The notes: generated by a model not told the origin, from the letters alone. Counted from the stretch's first letter, positions 43,654-52,680 are shown. The stretch is DNA of 64,000 nt from Pseudovibrio sp. Ad37 (GCF_001623075.1 NZ_LMCF01000006.1:1-64000), one strand, 5' to 3'. Translations and numbers: made by a program.

Positions 43654-46419
43654 TCATTCCCACACACTCAGACGATCAGTCTTTTTCTGAAAGACTGAAG
43701 CAAAGGACTGCGTTCGTGCTTGCAAAAGTGATAGTCGCCCCTCAGGGCTACGTGTGTAGATAAGTTGTGAAGGCCCGATATATCGCTCCCAGCGTTTAGC
43801 AAAGAACTCGGCATTCTTCTTTTTTTGACCAATAGAGTTTGGAACTGGGTGATAATCCACGCGAGATATACCGCCGAGCCTGGAAGAACGCACAAGCAAA
43901 TATCGCGGATTTTCAGATGGGCCTAAAACTTCTCCCATTGCCTCCAAAAAGAGACGTCTCTCCGCAGGCGTAGCCCCATCCAACCGACAATAAACGACAC
44001 CCATTTTGTTTTGCGTGGACTGAATACGAAGGTTTTGAGTGCTTGTTTTTATATGCTCCATGAACTGAAGAGTTTCTAAGACGCTCCATCCAACTTGCGT
44101 TATAGATTTCTCTAAAGAACTGTTTCGCAGATATAATCGAAAAATCTTGAAAGCTTTTGGTGCGATCATAACCGCAGCTACACCAGCACCGACCAGAATC
44201 CAAATTGCCAATGTCTCAACACCACGAACACCAGACAATATCTGCGCAATGGCAAGAGCGGCGGTTATAAGACCTGTCATAATTAAGTATTGGATGGTTT
44301 CAAAAAACACGAAACCTTGGGGCGCGTAGTTTGAACCAACGTTTTCACGCATTTCCGGTTTCGGGCTGGAACCATGCAATCCGTTGCTCCATGTGTGGCT
44401 CAGAGCGTTCCTCACTTTAGCCCGCGCTAACATGCTTTGATTAAGGCTCTCTACACCAGCACCCGTCCATTTCGTGCCAGCAAGAGCAAGCCGCTTGGAA
44501 CCGTTTTCTATTGTGAAGGGCGCTTCATAAGAAACGCCTTCAAAAGCAAGAAACCGCCTTTGCAGCATCCTCACATCATCTCCAACATTCTGTTGAATGT
44601 CATCAAACGGGTCAAAGACTTCTGGCCTTAATATCTCTTTTGTAAAAACTGATTTCAGCTTTTCATCGAACCGCTCAATATCAACTGATGCGAGATGCCA
44701 GATATTGGCTGTTTTATTAGGTTTACTCGGATCAATACGAATAGCCCTGCCACGCATTTGATTGGAAAGCATGTAAGAACCAACATAACTGGCTAGAATG
44801 AGGGTATTGACGGAGGGCGCATCCCAACCTTCTCCAAGCAATGCCTGCGTTCCAACCAAGGCGGTAATTCCGCCAGCATTGAACACCTCAGTTATCAAGT
44901 GAACGATGCTTTGCTTTTGCTCTCCCTTGATATGAACACGGACGAAATTCTTGTCATGAGCCAGGTCTGAAAACCGAATATGGCTATTATCGATGTGATT
45001 ATCTCTAACCACTTGATCAAAGATGCCAAGAGCATCTTTGGGAAGAATAATCAGAGATCCGGTCAGCACACCAAGTTTGACGCCGGCGATACTTTCGCGG
45101 CGGAGATGCTCAAAAATTGGGGCCACACCAATTTTATTAAGCGGGCCTATTTCATCCGTACCAGAAGGCAATTCGGCCTCTCGAATATAGTCCGCAAGAA
45201 CCACCATGCGTAGATCATCACCAAGTTGCCTAGCTTCCATTCGAGTGATCGTAGCTATGCTCTTCAGCTTGCCAGTGCTGCTGGCTAGTATTTTTTTGAT
45301 TTCCTTGGTGTCTTCAAGGTTTATTCTGCGCCGCTCAATAGCTCCTATTCGCTTAAGTTCGCGGCGAACAGCAACCAGAGTGTCATCAAATTCGGAGAAG
45401 TCATCAATATAGGAGTAAAGAACCCCACTCAGCAATACTTCAAGCCACTTGGGATCAACACCCGGAACCTCAGCCGCCCTGACACCTAAAATGTTTAGAG
45501 CGTAATCAGGCGGAGCAAAGCCAAGCGAGTTGAGAAATATAATTATCGAGGAGAAGAACTGCGGATCATCAAGAATGTCTTTAACGTGGCTCTGCGTATC
45601 ACGAACCCAAGGATGCGCAGAAAGGGCATCTAGAAAGCGCTTATTCTCCGAAAGCTCCTTAAGAAATTCTGCAGTGTTTTTTTTGAATTCCCATAGTTTC
45701 TGGTGCTCATCCTTTGTCGGAAGAGAAAAATGAACATAATCTTGATGCGGACATAAATCACCGCGTTGCACCAACTCAGGCACCGAAATTTCAGCATCTA
45801 TTGGGCCGCACAGCTCTTCGTACTTCTGCCACTCTTTAAAGTCGACATCATATGGAGGAGAAGCTGTCAATGCGACGGTTTTGGGCTTCACTAAGCCAGC
45901 TTTCAGCTTGATAAGCGCCTTCCACCATTCATTCCGTAAATGATGCGCTTCGTCCAGCACGAGCACATTCACATTTTGCTCAGCAAGCAGTGCAATTACA
46001 TCAACCGATTTAGACCGGATTACCTTTGGCTGATCTTCTGCTTCATCTTCTGCGTCTTGAAGCTCCTCATCGATGTCCTCATTCGAGAATGCGGCATGAA
46101 GAGCTTGATAGGTGATCACAGTGAGAAACCTTGGGTTTCTGATATCCTTTGATATCCAATCAGGTCGCTCTTCACCCTCTGGTAAAAACAAGGACGTGAG
46201 GCGTTCGATCCATTGATTGCGGATCGTAATCGTAGGAGCAAGAATTACTGCGGGTTGACCTACCCGCCTTATGACCTCCAATCCAAGGATAGTCTTTCCT
46301 GATCCTGGAGCTGCAACAATATGCAAGTGGTCATCATCCAGATGGGTATCTAACTCAGCGAGAACGCGCTCTTGATACTCTCTCCAGGACGCTTGGAAAC
46401 TTAATTTATCAAATGTCAT
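43654..46419 (-). CDS. Membrane-anchored DEAH-type SF2 helicase
   Basis: A 921-residue protein. The SF2 motor covers about 1-600: motif I AAPGSGKTILG, Ia LAPTITIRNQW, II VLDEAHHLRNEWW, III ALTASPPYD, V GTQALLGEGWDAPSVNT, VI QMRGRAIRIDPSKPNK. An insert of about 250 residues separates the two RecA lobes. Two membrane helices lie at about 702-722 and 735-757. A C-terminal domain of about 160 residues has HPVPNSIGQKKKNAEFFAKRW and IYTRSPEGRLSLLQARTQSF. Base composition is low: three 60-base lines counted by hand gave 38, 40 and 48% GC, against 58% in one line of neighbouring cls. Function unknown; a defence or nucleic-acid sensing role is inference. A GNAT and an MFS gene lie upstream on the same strand. 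Confidence 0.88.
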   Translation of the reverse strand: MTFDKLSFQASWREYQERVLAELDTHLDDDHLHIVAAPGSGKTILGLEVIRRVGQPAVILAPTITIRNQWIERLTSLFLPEGEERPDWISKDIRNPRFLTVITYQALHAAFSNEDIDEELQDAEDEAEDQPKVIRSKSVDVIALLAEQNVNVLVLDEAHHLRNEWWKALIKLKAGLVKPKTVALTASPPYDVDFKEWQKYEELCGPIDAEISVPELVQRGDLCPHQDYVHFSLPTKDEHQKLWEFKKNTAEFLKELSENKRFLDALSAHPWVRDTQSHVKDILDDPQFFSSIIIFLNSLGFAPPDYALNILGVRAAEVPGVDPKWLEVLLSGVLYSYIDDFSEFDDTLVAVRRELKRIGAIERRRINLEDTKEIKKILASSTGKLKSIATITRMEARQLGDDLRMVVLADYIREAELPSGTDEIGPLNKIGVAPIFEHLRRESIAGVKLGVLTGSLIILPKDALGIFDQVVRDNHIDNSHIRFSDLAHDKNFVRVHIKGEQKQSIVHLITEVFNAGGITALVGTQALLGEGWDAPSVNTLILASYVGSYMLSNQMRGRAIRIDPSKPNKTANIWHLASVDIERFDEKLKSVFTKEILRPEVFDPFDDIQQNVGDDVRMLQRRFLAFEGVSYEAPFTIENGSKRLALAGTKWTGAGVESLNQSMLARAKVRNALSHTWSNGLHGSSPKPEMRENVGSNYAPQGFVFFETIQYLIMTGLITAALAIAQILSGVRGVETLAIWILVGAGVAAVMIAPKAFKIFRLYLRNSSLEKSITQVGWSVLETLQFMEHIKTSTQNLRIQSTQNKMGVVYCRLDGATPAERRLFLEAMGEVLGPSENPRYLLVRSSRLGGISRVDYHPVPNSIGQKKKNAEFFAKRWERYIGPSQLIYTRSPEGRLSLLQARTQSFASVFQKKTDRLSVWE

Positions 46420-46489
46420 TTAACTGGTTGATTTCTCGTCTGAAAATCGTCGATTGATGCTCTCTTCACCACAAAACTGCATATAAGAA

Positions 46490-46933
46490 CTAAATAGTCT
46501 TCAGAGACAGTGGCACAATTTCAACACGTGCACGCACATAAGAAATCCCTGATTTTTCAAAAACTTCTCCTTCTGTGCTGAAACCGAGGCGCTGGTAGAA
46601 AGCAACAGCATCTTCTCTTGCGTCGCACCAGATGTAATCCGCTTTTTGCAAGTCAGGCTGGTTTGCTGCAAACCGTATGAGGTTGCTTCCGATGCCGCGC
46701 CCTTGCTTATCCGGCAACACCGCCAGTTTTCGCAGTCTCACAGAGGGCAGATCGAAGAAGAAAGACCCAACACCAATCAGGTTTTCTTCTTCAAATGCTC
46801 CAATATGAAGGGCCTGGTGATCTTCTGGAACCATGACCCGCTCTATCGGCGAGTCTGGCCAGAGCACTTGCTGACGTAGTTTGTATGTCAACGTTGCAGG
46901 AATGCTCCGAAAACTAATCTCTAGTTCTCTCAT
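46490..46933 (-). CDS. GNAT family N-acetyltransferase
   Basis: A 147-residue acetyltransferase of the ElaA/YitI-like type. Motif A is LAVLPDKQGRGIGSNLIRF (about residues 70-88), with the Q-G-R-G-I-G loop. WCDAREDAVAFYQRLGFSTEG is the conserved C-terminal half. ATG 46933 has GGGG five bases upstream and lies eight bases after the MFS stop, so the two are co-transcribed; a transporter paired with an acetyltransferase suggests export plus modification of one small molecule. The helicase follows after 70 bases. Confidence 0.9.
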   Translation of the reverse strand: MRELEISFRSIPATLTYKLRQQVLWPDSPIERVMVPEDHQALHIGAFEEENLIGVGSFFFDLPSVRLRKLAVLPDKQGRGIGSNLIRFAANQPDLQKADYIWCDAREDAVAFYQRLGFSTEGEVFEKSGISYVRARVEIVPLSLKTI

Positions 46934-46941
46934 ACTTCCCC

Positions 46942-48093
46942 TCACCGCTTAATCAAGGACCGGCTCATCAGCAAGCTCAGCACAAGTGCCGGTAACATCA
47001 GCATAAAGCCGCCCTGGATACCGAGGTGATCAGCGGCATAGCCGATGACGAGTGGACCGACAAGGAAACCGCCGAGAGCAATCTGCGTCATCAAGCCCAC
47101 ATTGACAGCAGCAGAGCGGCCCGGTTTTTCAGCAGCAGCCGTAACAGCCAGCGGAAAGCCACCAGAAACGCCCAGCCCGACCAGACCGAAACCAAGCAAT
47201 GACACCGCATAGTTTGGCGAAATCACCAGAATTCCGACGCCAATGAGAGCAAGGATAACAATCCCAGCAGCTGCGATCTGAACGTCAACACGAGATCGCA
47301 ACCAGTCTCCGGTTAAGCGCCCGAATGTCACCATCAGAGCAAAAGCGCTATAGGCAATACCTGCGTAACCAGCAGATAGATCAAACAGATCAGTCACATA
47401 AATCGCAGACCAATCAGCAATCGCACCCTCTGTCATTGTGATGCCAAACGCAAAGAAGCACACCGCAATCAGCGCCCCACTCGGCATCTGGAAACCACTC
47501 TCGGACTTCTCTGCAATATCTGGCTCTCGGCCTTCTGTCAGGCTGTAGGAGGTAAACAGCGCTGGTAATAGCGCCATACCACTTGCCATGAGAATGCTTT
47601 CAGATGGCCCGTAACCAACCCAGGAAAAGCCGGAGCTGATCAAACTTCCCACCAGCACACCAAGACTCCACAAGCCATGACAGCCCGACATAATGAGCTG
47701 CCCGCTCTTCCGCTCGGTCTTATCGGCAATCACGTTCATGCACAGTTCCACAAACGCCAGCGAACTGCCAACAACTGCCAAATAAACAAACAGCTGCAGA
47801 ATGGATTCGGCATACGTCGGCAATGGCATCAGACAGATGAACGCAAACAAGCCCGCAATCAAAAGTTGGCGCGCACCAAACTTCTCCGTCAGCCGCCCGG
47901 CAAACATCAGCATGAACAGCAGCCCAACCGGCATGCCAACCAGCGCAAGGGCAAACTCCCCTTCACTCACCTGAAGTCTTTGCTGAATTTCTGCGATGCG
48001 TGGAAACCAGGCGCCAAGCGCGATGGGTTGAAGAAAGAAGACGCCGCGAATAAGATTCACATCGCGCGCACCAAGGACTGCTTGTTGTGTCAT
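46942..48093 (-). CDS. Major facilitator superfamily transporter
   Basis: A 383-residue transporter with about twelve hydrophobic segments. The loop between helices 2 and 3 reads GRLTEKFGARQLL, the MFS motif A in shortened form, and its pseudo-repeat in the second half is GRLTGDWLRSR. ACLIRGVFFLQP-type N terminus and GAWFPRIAEIQQRL resemble the YbjJ/fucose-permease-like branch. The substrate is unknown. I chose the ATG at 48093 (MTQQAVLGARDVNL) on alignment grounds; no Shine-Dalgarno is evident. The GNAT gene follows after eight bases. Confidence 0.9.
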   Translation of the reverse strand: MTQQAVLGARDVNLIRGVFFLQPIALGAWFPRIAEIQQRLQVSEGEFALALVGMPVGLLFMLMFAGRLTEKFGARQLLIAGLFAFICLMPLPTYAESILQLFVYLAVVGSSLAFVELCMNVIADKTERKSGQLIMSGCHGLWSLGVLVGSLISSGFSWVGYGPSESILMASGMALLPALFTSYSLTEGREPDIAEKSESGFQMPSGALIAVCFFAFGITMTEGAIADWSAIYVTDLFDLSAGYAGIAYSAFALMVTFGRLTGDWLRSRVDVQIAAAGIVILALIGVGILVISPNYAVSLLGFGLVGLGVSGGFPLAVTAAAEKPGRSAAVNVGLMTQIALGGFLVGPLVIGYAADHLGIQGGFMLMLPALVLSLLMSRSLIKR

Positions 48094-48275
48094 GGAAAAA
48101 GCTTTGAAGAGAGAAAAACGACCTATTAAATATCTAGCGTGATATTTTAGAAAAATGCAAGCTGTGTAGAGCACCTAATACAACACAACCTCGTTTGCTG
48201 ACGTAACAACGCAAATCAACGCGGAACATGCGCAAAAAACGCATTTCTGCACAAAACCTTTCAAAAGGAATTTCC

Positions 48276-48806
48276 GTGCCCCTTAGCGACACCACCAAAG
48301 CCAAGTTAAAGAACAGAGTTGTCTGGAGTCGTCTCGTTGGATGGGGACTTTTGTGTTATGCAACAGCAGCTTACGGCGGCATCGTTACTGCACCGGCCAT
48401 CCCCGAATGGTACGCCTCTCTCAACAAACCATCCTTCAATCCACCTGATTGGATTTTCGCGCCGGTTTGGTCTGTTCTCTACACACTTCTCGGCATCAGC
48501 ATCTGGCTGGCCACCGAATTTCAACAAACTGGCACCAACGAGGCAACCAAACCACCTTCAAAAACCAGCATTCAGCTAACTTTTGTTATAGTATTGTTTT
48601 TAAACGGAATTTGGTCCTGGGCATTCTTCGGACAGCAAAACCCGACACTTGGCCTTGTTGTCCTTATCATCTTGCTCGCGCTAAGTTTTTTCACTTTCCG
48701 ACTATTTTATAGAGCGCAAATCTTTGCAGCTTGGCTCTATCTGCCCTATCTCCTTTGGGTTAGCTTTGCAGCCGTCCTGAATGCCTCTATTGTGGTTCTG
48801 AATTAA
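48276..48806 (+). CDS. tspO: TspO/MBR family protein
   Basis: A 176-residue five-helix outer or inner membrane protein that binds porphyrins and cholesterol-like ligands. The family string is clear: PEWYASLNKPSFNPPDWIFAPVW, then NGIWSWAFFGQQNPTLG, and AAWLYLPYLLWVSFAAVLN at the end. In Rhodobacter TspO is an oxygen-linked regulator of tetrapyrrole metabolism. I chose GTG 48276: AAAGGA lies six bases upstream, whereas the upstream in-frame ATG at 48228 lacks a site. A twin-TM protein and a cobalamin adenosyltransferase follow on the same strand. Confidence 0.93.
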   Translation: MPLSDTTKAKLKNRVVWSRLVGWGLLCYATAAYGGIVTAPAIPEWYASLNKPSFNPPDWIFAPVWSVLYTLLGISIWLATEFQQTGTNEATKPPSKTSIQLTFVIVLFLNGIWSWAFFGQQNPTLGLVVLIILLALSFFTFRLFYRAQIFAAWLYLPYLLWVSFAAVLNASIVVLN

Positions 48807-48846
48807 TCCAACACCTCAATCGAGACTTTTATTATTGGAGATTTTG

Positions 48847-49041
48847 ATGAGCGGTATTGTTGCCACTCTAGTTCCTATTGCTCTTTTCGCCGTCGCTCTG
48901 GTCCTCGCCCTCGGCCTTTGGAACATGATGCGCGGAGGAGATCCAAACCGTTCGCAAAAGCTTATGAGATATCGCGTTCTGTTGCAGTTCGCAGCTATCA
49001 TATTGATTATGCTTTCCGTTTACTTCGCAAGCACATCCTGA
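48847..49041 (+). CDS. Twin transmembrane HIG1-like small protein
   Basis: A 64-residue protein with two membrane helices (about 4-25 and 43-61) joined by a basic loop LWNMMRGGDPNRSQKLMRYRV. This matches the alphaproteobacterial twin-transmembrane/HIG1 family, related to eukaryotic respiratory supercomplex factors. GGAG lies six bases before the ATG at 48847. It is directly upstream of the cobalamin adenosyltransferase (23 bases), an order frequent in Hyphomicrobiales, and is likely co-transcribed with it. The function is unproven. Confidence 0.88.
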   Translation: MSGIVATLVPIALFAVALVLALGLWNMMRGGDPNRSQKLMRYRVLLQFAAIILIMLSVYFASTS

Positions 49042-49064
49042 TTTTGGTTTGAAATTGGTACACA

Positions 49065-49640
49065 ATGGTCACCCTCAATAAGATCTATACAAAAACTGGC
49101 GACGACGGCACCACTGCTCTTGGCAGCGGAGAGCGCAGACAAAAGCATGATCTGCGCATCGAGGCCTACGGAACCGTTGATGAAACCAACTCAGTCGTTG
49201 GCATAGTCCGATTGCACGCATCCAAAGAAATGCCAGTGCTGGACGAACTGCTTGGCCGCATTCAGAACGATCTGTTCGATCTCGGCGCCGATCTGGCAAC
49301 ACCAGACACAGGCGAAGACCTCGGATACGAACCACTACGCATCACAGATAATCAGGTCAGCGCTCTGGAAGACGCAATCGACCAGATGAACGTTGAGCTT
49401 ACCCCGCTGAAATCATTTGTATTACCGGGCGGCACACCACTAGCAACGCACTTGCATCAAGCCAGAACCGTCTCACGCCGCGCCGAGCGTCTCGTTGCAG
49501 CTCTCTCCCAAAAAGAGAAGGTCAACAAGCAAGCTCTGCAGTATCTCAACCGCCTCTCCGACCTCTTCTTTGTTGCATCACGCTATGCAAATCTGAAAGG
49601 CGAAGGCGACGTTTTGTGGGTAGCGGGCAAAAACAGATAG
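49065..49640 (+). CDS. Cob(I)yrinic acid a,c-diamide adenosyltransferase, PduO type
   Basis: A 191-residue PduO-type ATP:cob(I)alamin adenosyltransferase that makes adenosylcobalamin. The ATP-binding N terminus is IYTKTGDDGTTALGSGER. The helical core has EAYGTVDETNSVVG, FVLPGGTPLATHLHQARTV, RRAERLV and NRLSDLFFVASRYAN, all family hallmarks. No other cobalamin genes lie nearby. In alphaproteobacteria the gene commonly precedes etfBA, as here. Confidence 0.96.
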   Translation: MVTLNKIYTKTGDDGTTALGSGERRQKHDLRIEAYGTVDETNSVVGIVRLHASKEMPVLDELLGRIQNDLFDLGADLATPDTGEDLGYEPLRITDNQVSALEDAIDQMNVELTPLKSFVLPGGTPLATHLHQARTVSRRAERLVAALSQKEKVNKQALQYLNRLSDLFFVASRYANLKGEGDVLWVAGKNR

Positions 49641-49781
49641 CAATTTTTTGATGAAGAAATTGGCCAAAGGCGCTTGACGAATAGGTAAACTATCAACACT
49701 TATGGATAACTATCTTCACCTTAAGGCCACTTGACCTTATACATTGGTTGAAACCCAATACCTATTTACCCTAGGCGATCG

Positions 49782-49810
49782 TTGACAGCCCCAAAATTGC
49801 TCAGTACGGT
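49782..49810 (+). promoter_or_regulatory. Predicted sigma70-type promoter of etfBA
   Basis: A perfect -35 hexamer TTGACA at 49782-49787 is followed, 17 bases later, by TACGGT at 49805-49810. Transcription would start near 49817, about 115 bases before the etfB ATG. The -10 is weak, as is common in alphaproteobacteria. Confidence 0.55.
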
Positions 49811-49822
49811 CGCCGCAAATGT

Positions 49823-49837
49823 AATGCAATTTGCATT
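49823..49837. promoter_or_regulatory. 15-base dyad at the etfBA promoter, likely operator
   Basis: AATGCAATTTGCATT is a perfect seven-base palindrome with a single central T. It sits just downstream of the predicted -10, over the expected transcription start, the usual place of a repressor site. The regulator is not identifiable here. Confidence 0.5.
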
Positions 49838-49930
49838 CCCTTTTGGCTCTGGTAGCCCGGCGGAAGCTGTGTCTTATCAACTTGGTGGCGACGCATACTC
49901 CCCTGCATTTCTAGTGGAGGTTCTAGGAAC

Positions 49931-50680
49931 ATGAAAATTCTCGTGCCCGTAAAACGGGTCGTTGACTATAACGTAAAAGTTCGCGTGAAAGCGGATGGCT
50001 CCGGCGTTGAACTCGCAAACGTCAAAATGTCCATGAACCCTTTCGACGAAATCGCCGTTGAAGAGGCTCTTCGCCTGAAAGAAGCTGGTAAAGCAACTGA
50101 GATCATTGTTGTTTCCATCGGCCCTAAGCAGGCAACTGAAACGATCCGCACCGGCCTCGCAATGGGCGCTGACCGCGGTATCCTCGTTCAGACCGACGAC
50201 GTTGCGGAGCCTCTCGCAGTAGCAAAGGTTCTCAAAGGCATCGTTGACGAAGAAGAACCAGGCCTCGTTATCCTCGGCAAACAGGCGATCGATGACGACT
50301 GCAACCAGACAGGTCAGATGCTTGCTGCACTTCTGGGTTGGGCACAGGGCACATTCGCTTCCAAGGTTGACCTTGGCGATAACACAGTAGACGTCACCCG
50401 CGAAATCGATGGTGGTCTGCAGACTGTTAAGCTGAACATGCCAGCGATTGTCACCACTGACCTGCGTTTGAACGAGCCTCGCTACGCTTCTCTGCCAAAC
50501 ATCATGAAGGCAAAGAAAAAGCCGATTGCTGAGAAAACACTGGCGGACTATGGCGTAGACGCTACACCTCGCCTCAAGGTTCTCAACACTGCTGAGCCTG
50601 ATACACGCAAGGCAGGCGTTAAGGTCGCTTCCGTTTTTGAGCTGGTAGACAAGCTCAAAAACGAAGCTGGCGTTCTTTAA
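49931..50680 (+). CDS. etfB: Electron transfer flavoprotein beta subunit
   Basis: A 249-residue subunit of the FAD/AMP electron carrier that takes electrons from acyl-CoA dehydrogenases to ETF:ubiquinone oxidoreductase. The N terminus [19 protein letters not shown], the AMP-binding [11 protein letters not shown], and the recognition-loop stretch [20 protein letters not shown] are characteristic. Two purine-rich sites (GGAGG, AGGAA) precede the ATG. Etf alpha follows after 24 bases. Confidence 0.98.
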   Translation: MKILVPVKRVVDYNVKVRVKADGSGVELANVKMSMNPFDEIAVEEALRLKEAGKATEIIVVSIGPKQATETIRTGLAMGADRGILVQTDDVAEPLAVAKVLKGIVDEEEPGLVILGKQAIDDDCNQTGQMLAALLGWAQGTFASKVDLGDNTVDVTREIDGGLQTVKLNMPAIVTTDLRLNEPRYASLPNIMKAKKKPIAEKTLADYGVDATPRLKVLNTAEPDTRKAGVKVASVFELVDKLKNEAGVL

Positions 50681-50704
50681 GATAGGTCAAGAGGAGTTAG
50701 CATT

Positions 50705-51634
50705 ATGACCACGCTTCTTGTGGCTGAACATTCCAATTCTGCTTTGAACGAAGCAACGGCTAAGGCACTGACAGCAGCTATAGAAATGGGCGGCGACGTT
50801 CATATTCTCGTTGCTGGTAAAGACTGTAGCGCAGCAGCTGAAGCTGCTTCCAAACTGTCAGGCGTTGCTAAGGTTCTTGTTGCTGATGACGCAGCATATG
50901 AGCACCAGCTTGCTGAACCAGTTGGCGATCTGATCGTTGCACTTGCTGCTGATTACGACGCTGTTGTTGCTGCTGCGACAACCAATGGCAAAAACACTCT
51001 GCCACGCGTTGCTGCTAAGCTCGACGTAATGCAGATCTCTGAAATCATTGCCGTTGAATCTGCAGACACGTTCAAGCGTCCAATCTATGCAGGTAACGCA
51101 ATCCAGACTGTACAGTCTGCTGATGCAAAGAAGGTTCTGACTGTTCGTACAGCATCCTTCGCTGCAACTGCCGAAGGCGGTTCTGCTCCAGTTGAAGCTG
51201 CTGCAGCTTCTGCTGATCCGGTAATTTCCTCCTTCGTGGGTGAAGAAATCGCAGCTTCTGATCGTCCGGAACTCGCAGGCGCTAAGATCATCATCTCCGG
51301 TGGTCGTGCTCTCGGTTCCGAAGAGAAGTTCAACGAAGTTATCATCCCTGTTGCTGACAAGCTGGGTGCAGCAATCGGTGCATCCCGTGCAGCTGTTGAT
51401 GCTGGTTACGCACCAAACGATTGGCAGGTTGGTCAGACCGGTAAGGTTGTTGCACCTGATCTTTACATTGCTTGCGGCATTTCCGGTGCAATTCAGCACC
51501 TTGCAGGCATGAAAGATTCCAAGATCATCGTCGCGATTAACAAGGACGAAGAAGCACCAATCTTCCAGGTTGCTGATTACGGACTTGTCGCAGACCTGTT
51601 CGTAGCTCTTCCTGAACTGGAAAAAGCCCTCTAA
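50705..51634 (+). CDS. etfA: Electron transfer flavoprotein alpha subunit
   Basis: A 309-residue FAD-binding subunit of ETF. The N-terminal lobe is Ala-rich (TTLLVAEHSNSALNEATA). The FAD domain has IIISGGRALGSEEKF, ASRAAVDAGYAPNDWQVGQT and the C-terminal signature SGAIQHLAGMKDSKIIVAIN. GAGGAG lies about eight bases before the ATG. It ends with two nearby inverted repeats at 51631-51691. Confidence 0.98.
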   Translation: MTTLLVAEHSNSALNEATAKALTAAIEMGGDVHILVAGKDCSAAAEAASKLSGVAKVLVADDAAYEHQLAEPVGDLIVALAADYDAVVAAATTNGKNTLPRVAAKLDVMQISEIIAVESADTFKRPIYAGNAIQTVQSADAKKVLTVRTASFAATAEGGSAPVEAAAASADPVISSFVGEEIAASDRPELAGAKIIISGGRALGSEEKFNEVIIPVADKLGAAIGASRAAVDAGYAPNDWQVGQTGKVVAPDLYIACGISGAIQHLAGMKDSKIIVAINKDEEAPIFQVADYGLVADLFVALPELEKAL

Positions 51635-51691
51635 TCATATTTGATTAGCTTTTCAGGAACCCCGGGATGTTAATATTTCATTCTGGGGTTC
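51631..51691 (+). terminator. Tandem hairpins after etfA, probable terminator region
   Basis: CTAATCA/TGATTAG (51631-51647, overlapping the stop codon) is followed by CTTTT. A second pair, GAACCCC/GGGGTTC (51657-51663 and 51685-51691), follows with a weak T-rich trailer. Either may end the etfBA transcript; neither is a textbook terminator. Confidence 0.5.
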
Positions 51692-51780
51692 TTGCTGTTT
51701 GAGGCAAGACTTGCGATGTATGTTGTTACGAGAACGTCAAAGCACGTTTAATCGATGCTTGTAAGAATTTGGATCTGACA

Positions 51781-52662
51781 ATGGTGGTCGAAGTAAAGAA
51801 AGTCGGTGTTATTGGCGCCGGTCAAATGGGCAATGGCATCGCACACGTAAGTGCTTTGGCAGGATACGATGTCGTGCTTCACGATATCGATCAGGATCGT
51901 ATCGACAGAGGCCTGGCCAGCATCAATGGCAATATGGCACGTCAGATCTCAAAAGGCACGATCACTGAAGAAGATCGCGACCTCGCTCTTACCCGTATCA
52001 AGACATCTGACGATGTTAAATCCCTAAGCGATGCAGACCTCGTTGTTGAAGCTGTGAGTGAAAACGAGCAGGTCAAACGCAAAGTTTATCAAAGTGTTTG
52101 CCCAATTCTGAAGCCTGATGCCATCCTTGGCACAAACACTTCGTCTATTTCCATCACGCGTCTGGCATCTGCTACAGACCGTCCGGAAAAATTCATCGGT
52201 ATCCACTTCATGAATCCGGTTCCGCTTATGGAACTCGTTGAGCTTGTTCGTGGCATTGCAACCAGCGATGAAACCTTTGAACTTTCCAAGGGCTACACCC
52301 TTGGCTTGCATAAGACGATTGCAGTTTCAGAAGACTTCCCAGCCTTTATGGTGAACCGTATTCTGCTACCGATGATCAACGAAGCGATCTACACTCTTTA
52401 TGAAGGTGTTGGCTCCGTTGAAGCAATCGACACAGCAATGCGCCTGGGTGCAAATCACCCGATGGGCCCGCTGCAACTGGCTGATTTCATTGGTCTGGAT
52501 ATCTGTCTGTCCATCATGCAAGTGCTGTACGAAGGCCTCGCAGACAGCAAATACCGCCCATGCCCACTACTCGTAAAGTACGTTGAGGCAGGCTGGCTTG
52601 GACGCAAAACCCAGCGCGGTTTCTATGACTACCGCGGTGAGGTTCCAGTCCCTACGCGCTAA
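51781..52662 (+). CDS. 3-Hydroxybutyryl-CoA dehydrogenase
   Basis: A 293-residue NAD-dependent dehydrogenase of short 3-hydroxyacyl-CoAs. The Rossmann loop is VGVIGAGQMGNGIA with acidic LHDID at the end of strand 2. The catalytic His lies in IGIHFMNPVPLMELVE, and the C-terminal domain has FMVNRILLPMINEA and HPMGPLQLADFIGLD. The family includes HbdA, PaaH and FadB2. I chose ATG 51781 over an in-frame TTG four codons earlier. It follows etfA by 146 bases and fits a fatty-acid or polyhydroxybutyrate role together with ETF. A strong terminator follows. Confidence 0.96.
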   Translation: MVVEVKKVGVIGAGQMGNGIAHVSALAGYDVVLHDIDQDRIDRGLASINGNMARQISKGTITEEDRDLALTRIKTSDDVKSLSDADLVVEAVSENEQVKRKVYQSVCPILKPDAILGTNTSSISITRLASATDRPEKFIGIHFMNPVPLMELVELVRGIATSDETFELSKGYTLGLHKTIAVSEDFPAFMVNRILLPMINEAIYTLYEGVGSVEAIDTAMRLGANHPMGPLQLADFIGLDICLSIMQVLYEGLADSKYRPCPLLVKYVEAGWLGRKTQRGFYDYRGEVPVPTR

Positions 52663-52680
52663 AGTGTTTATAAGACACAC

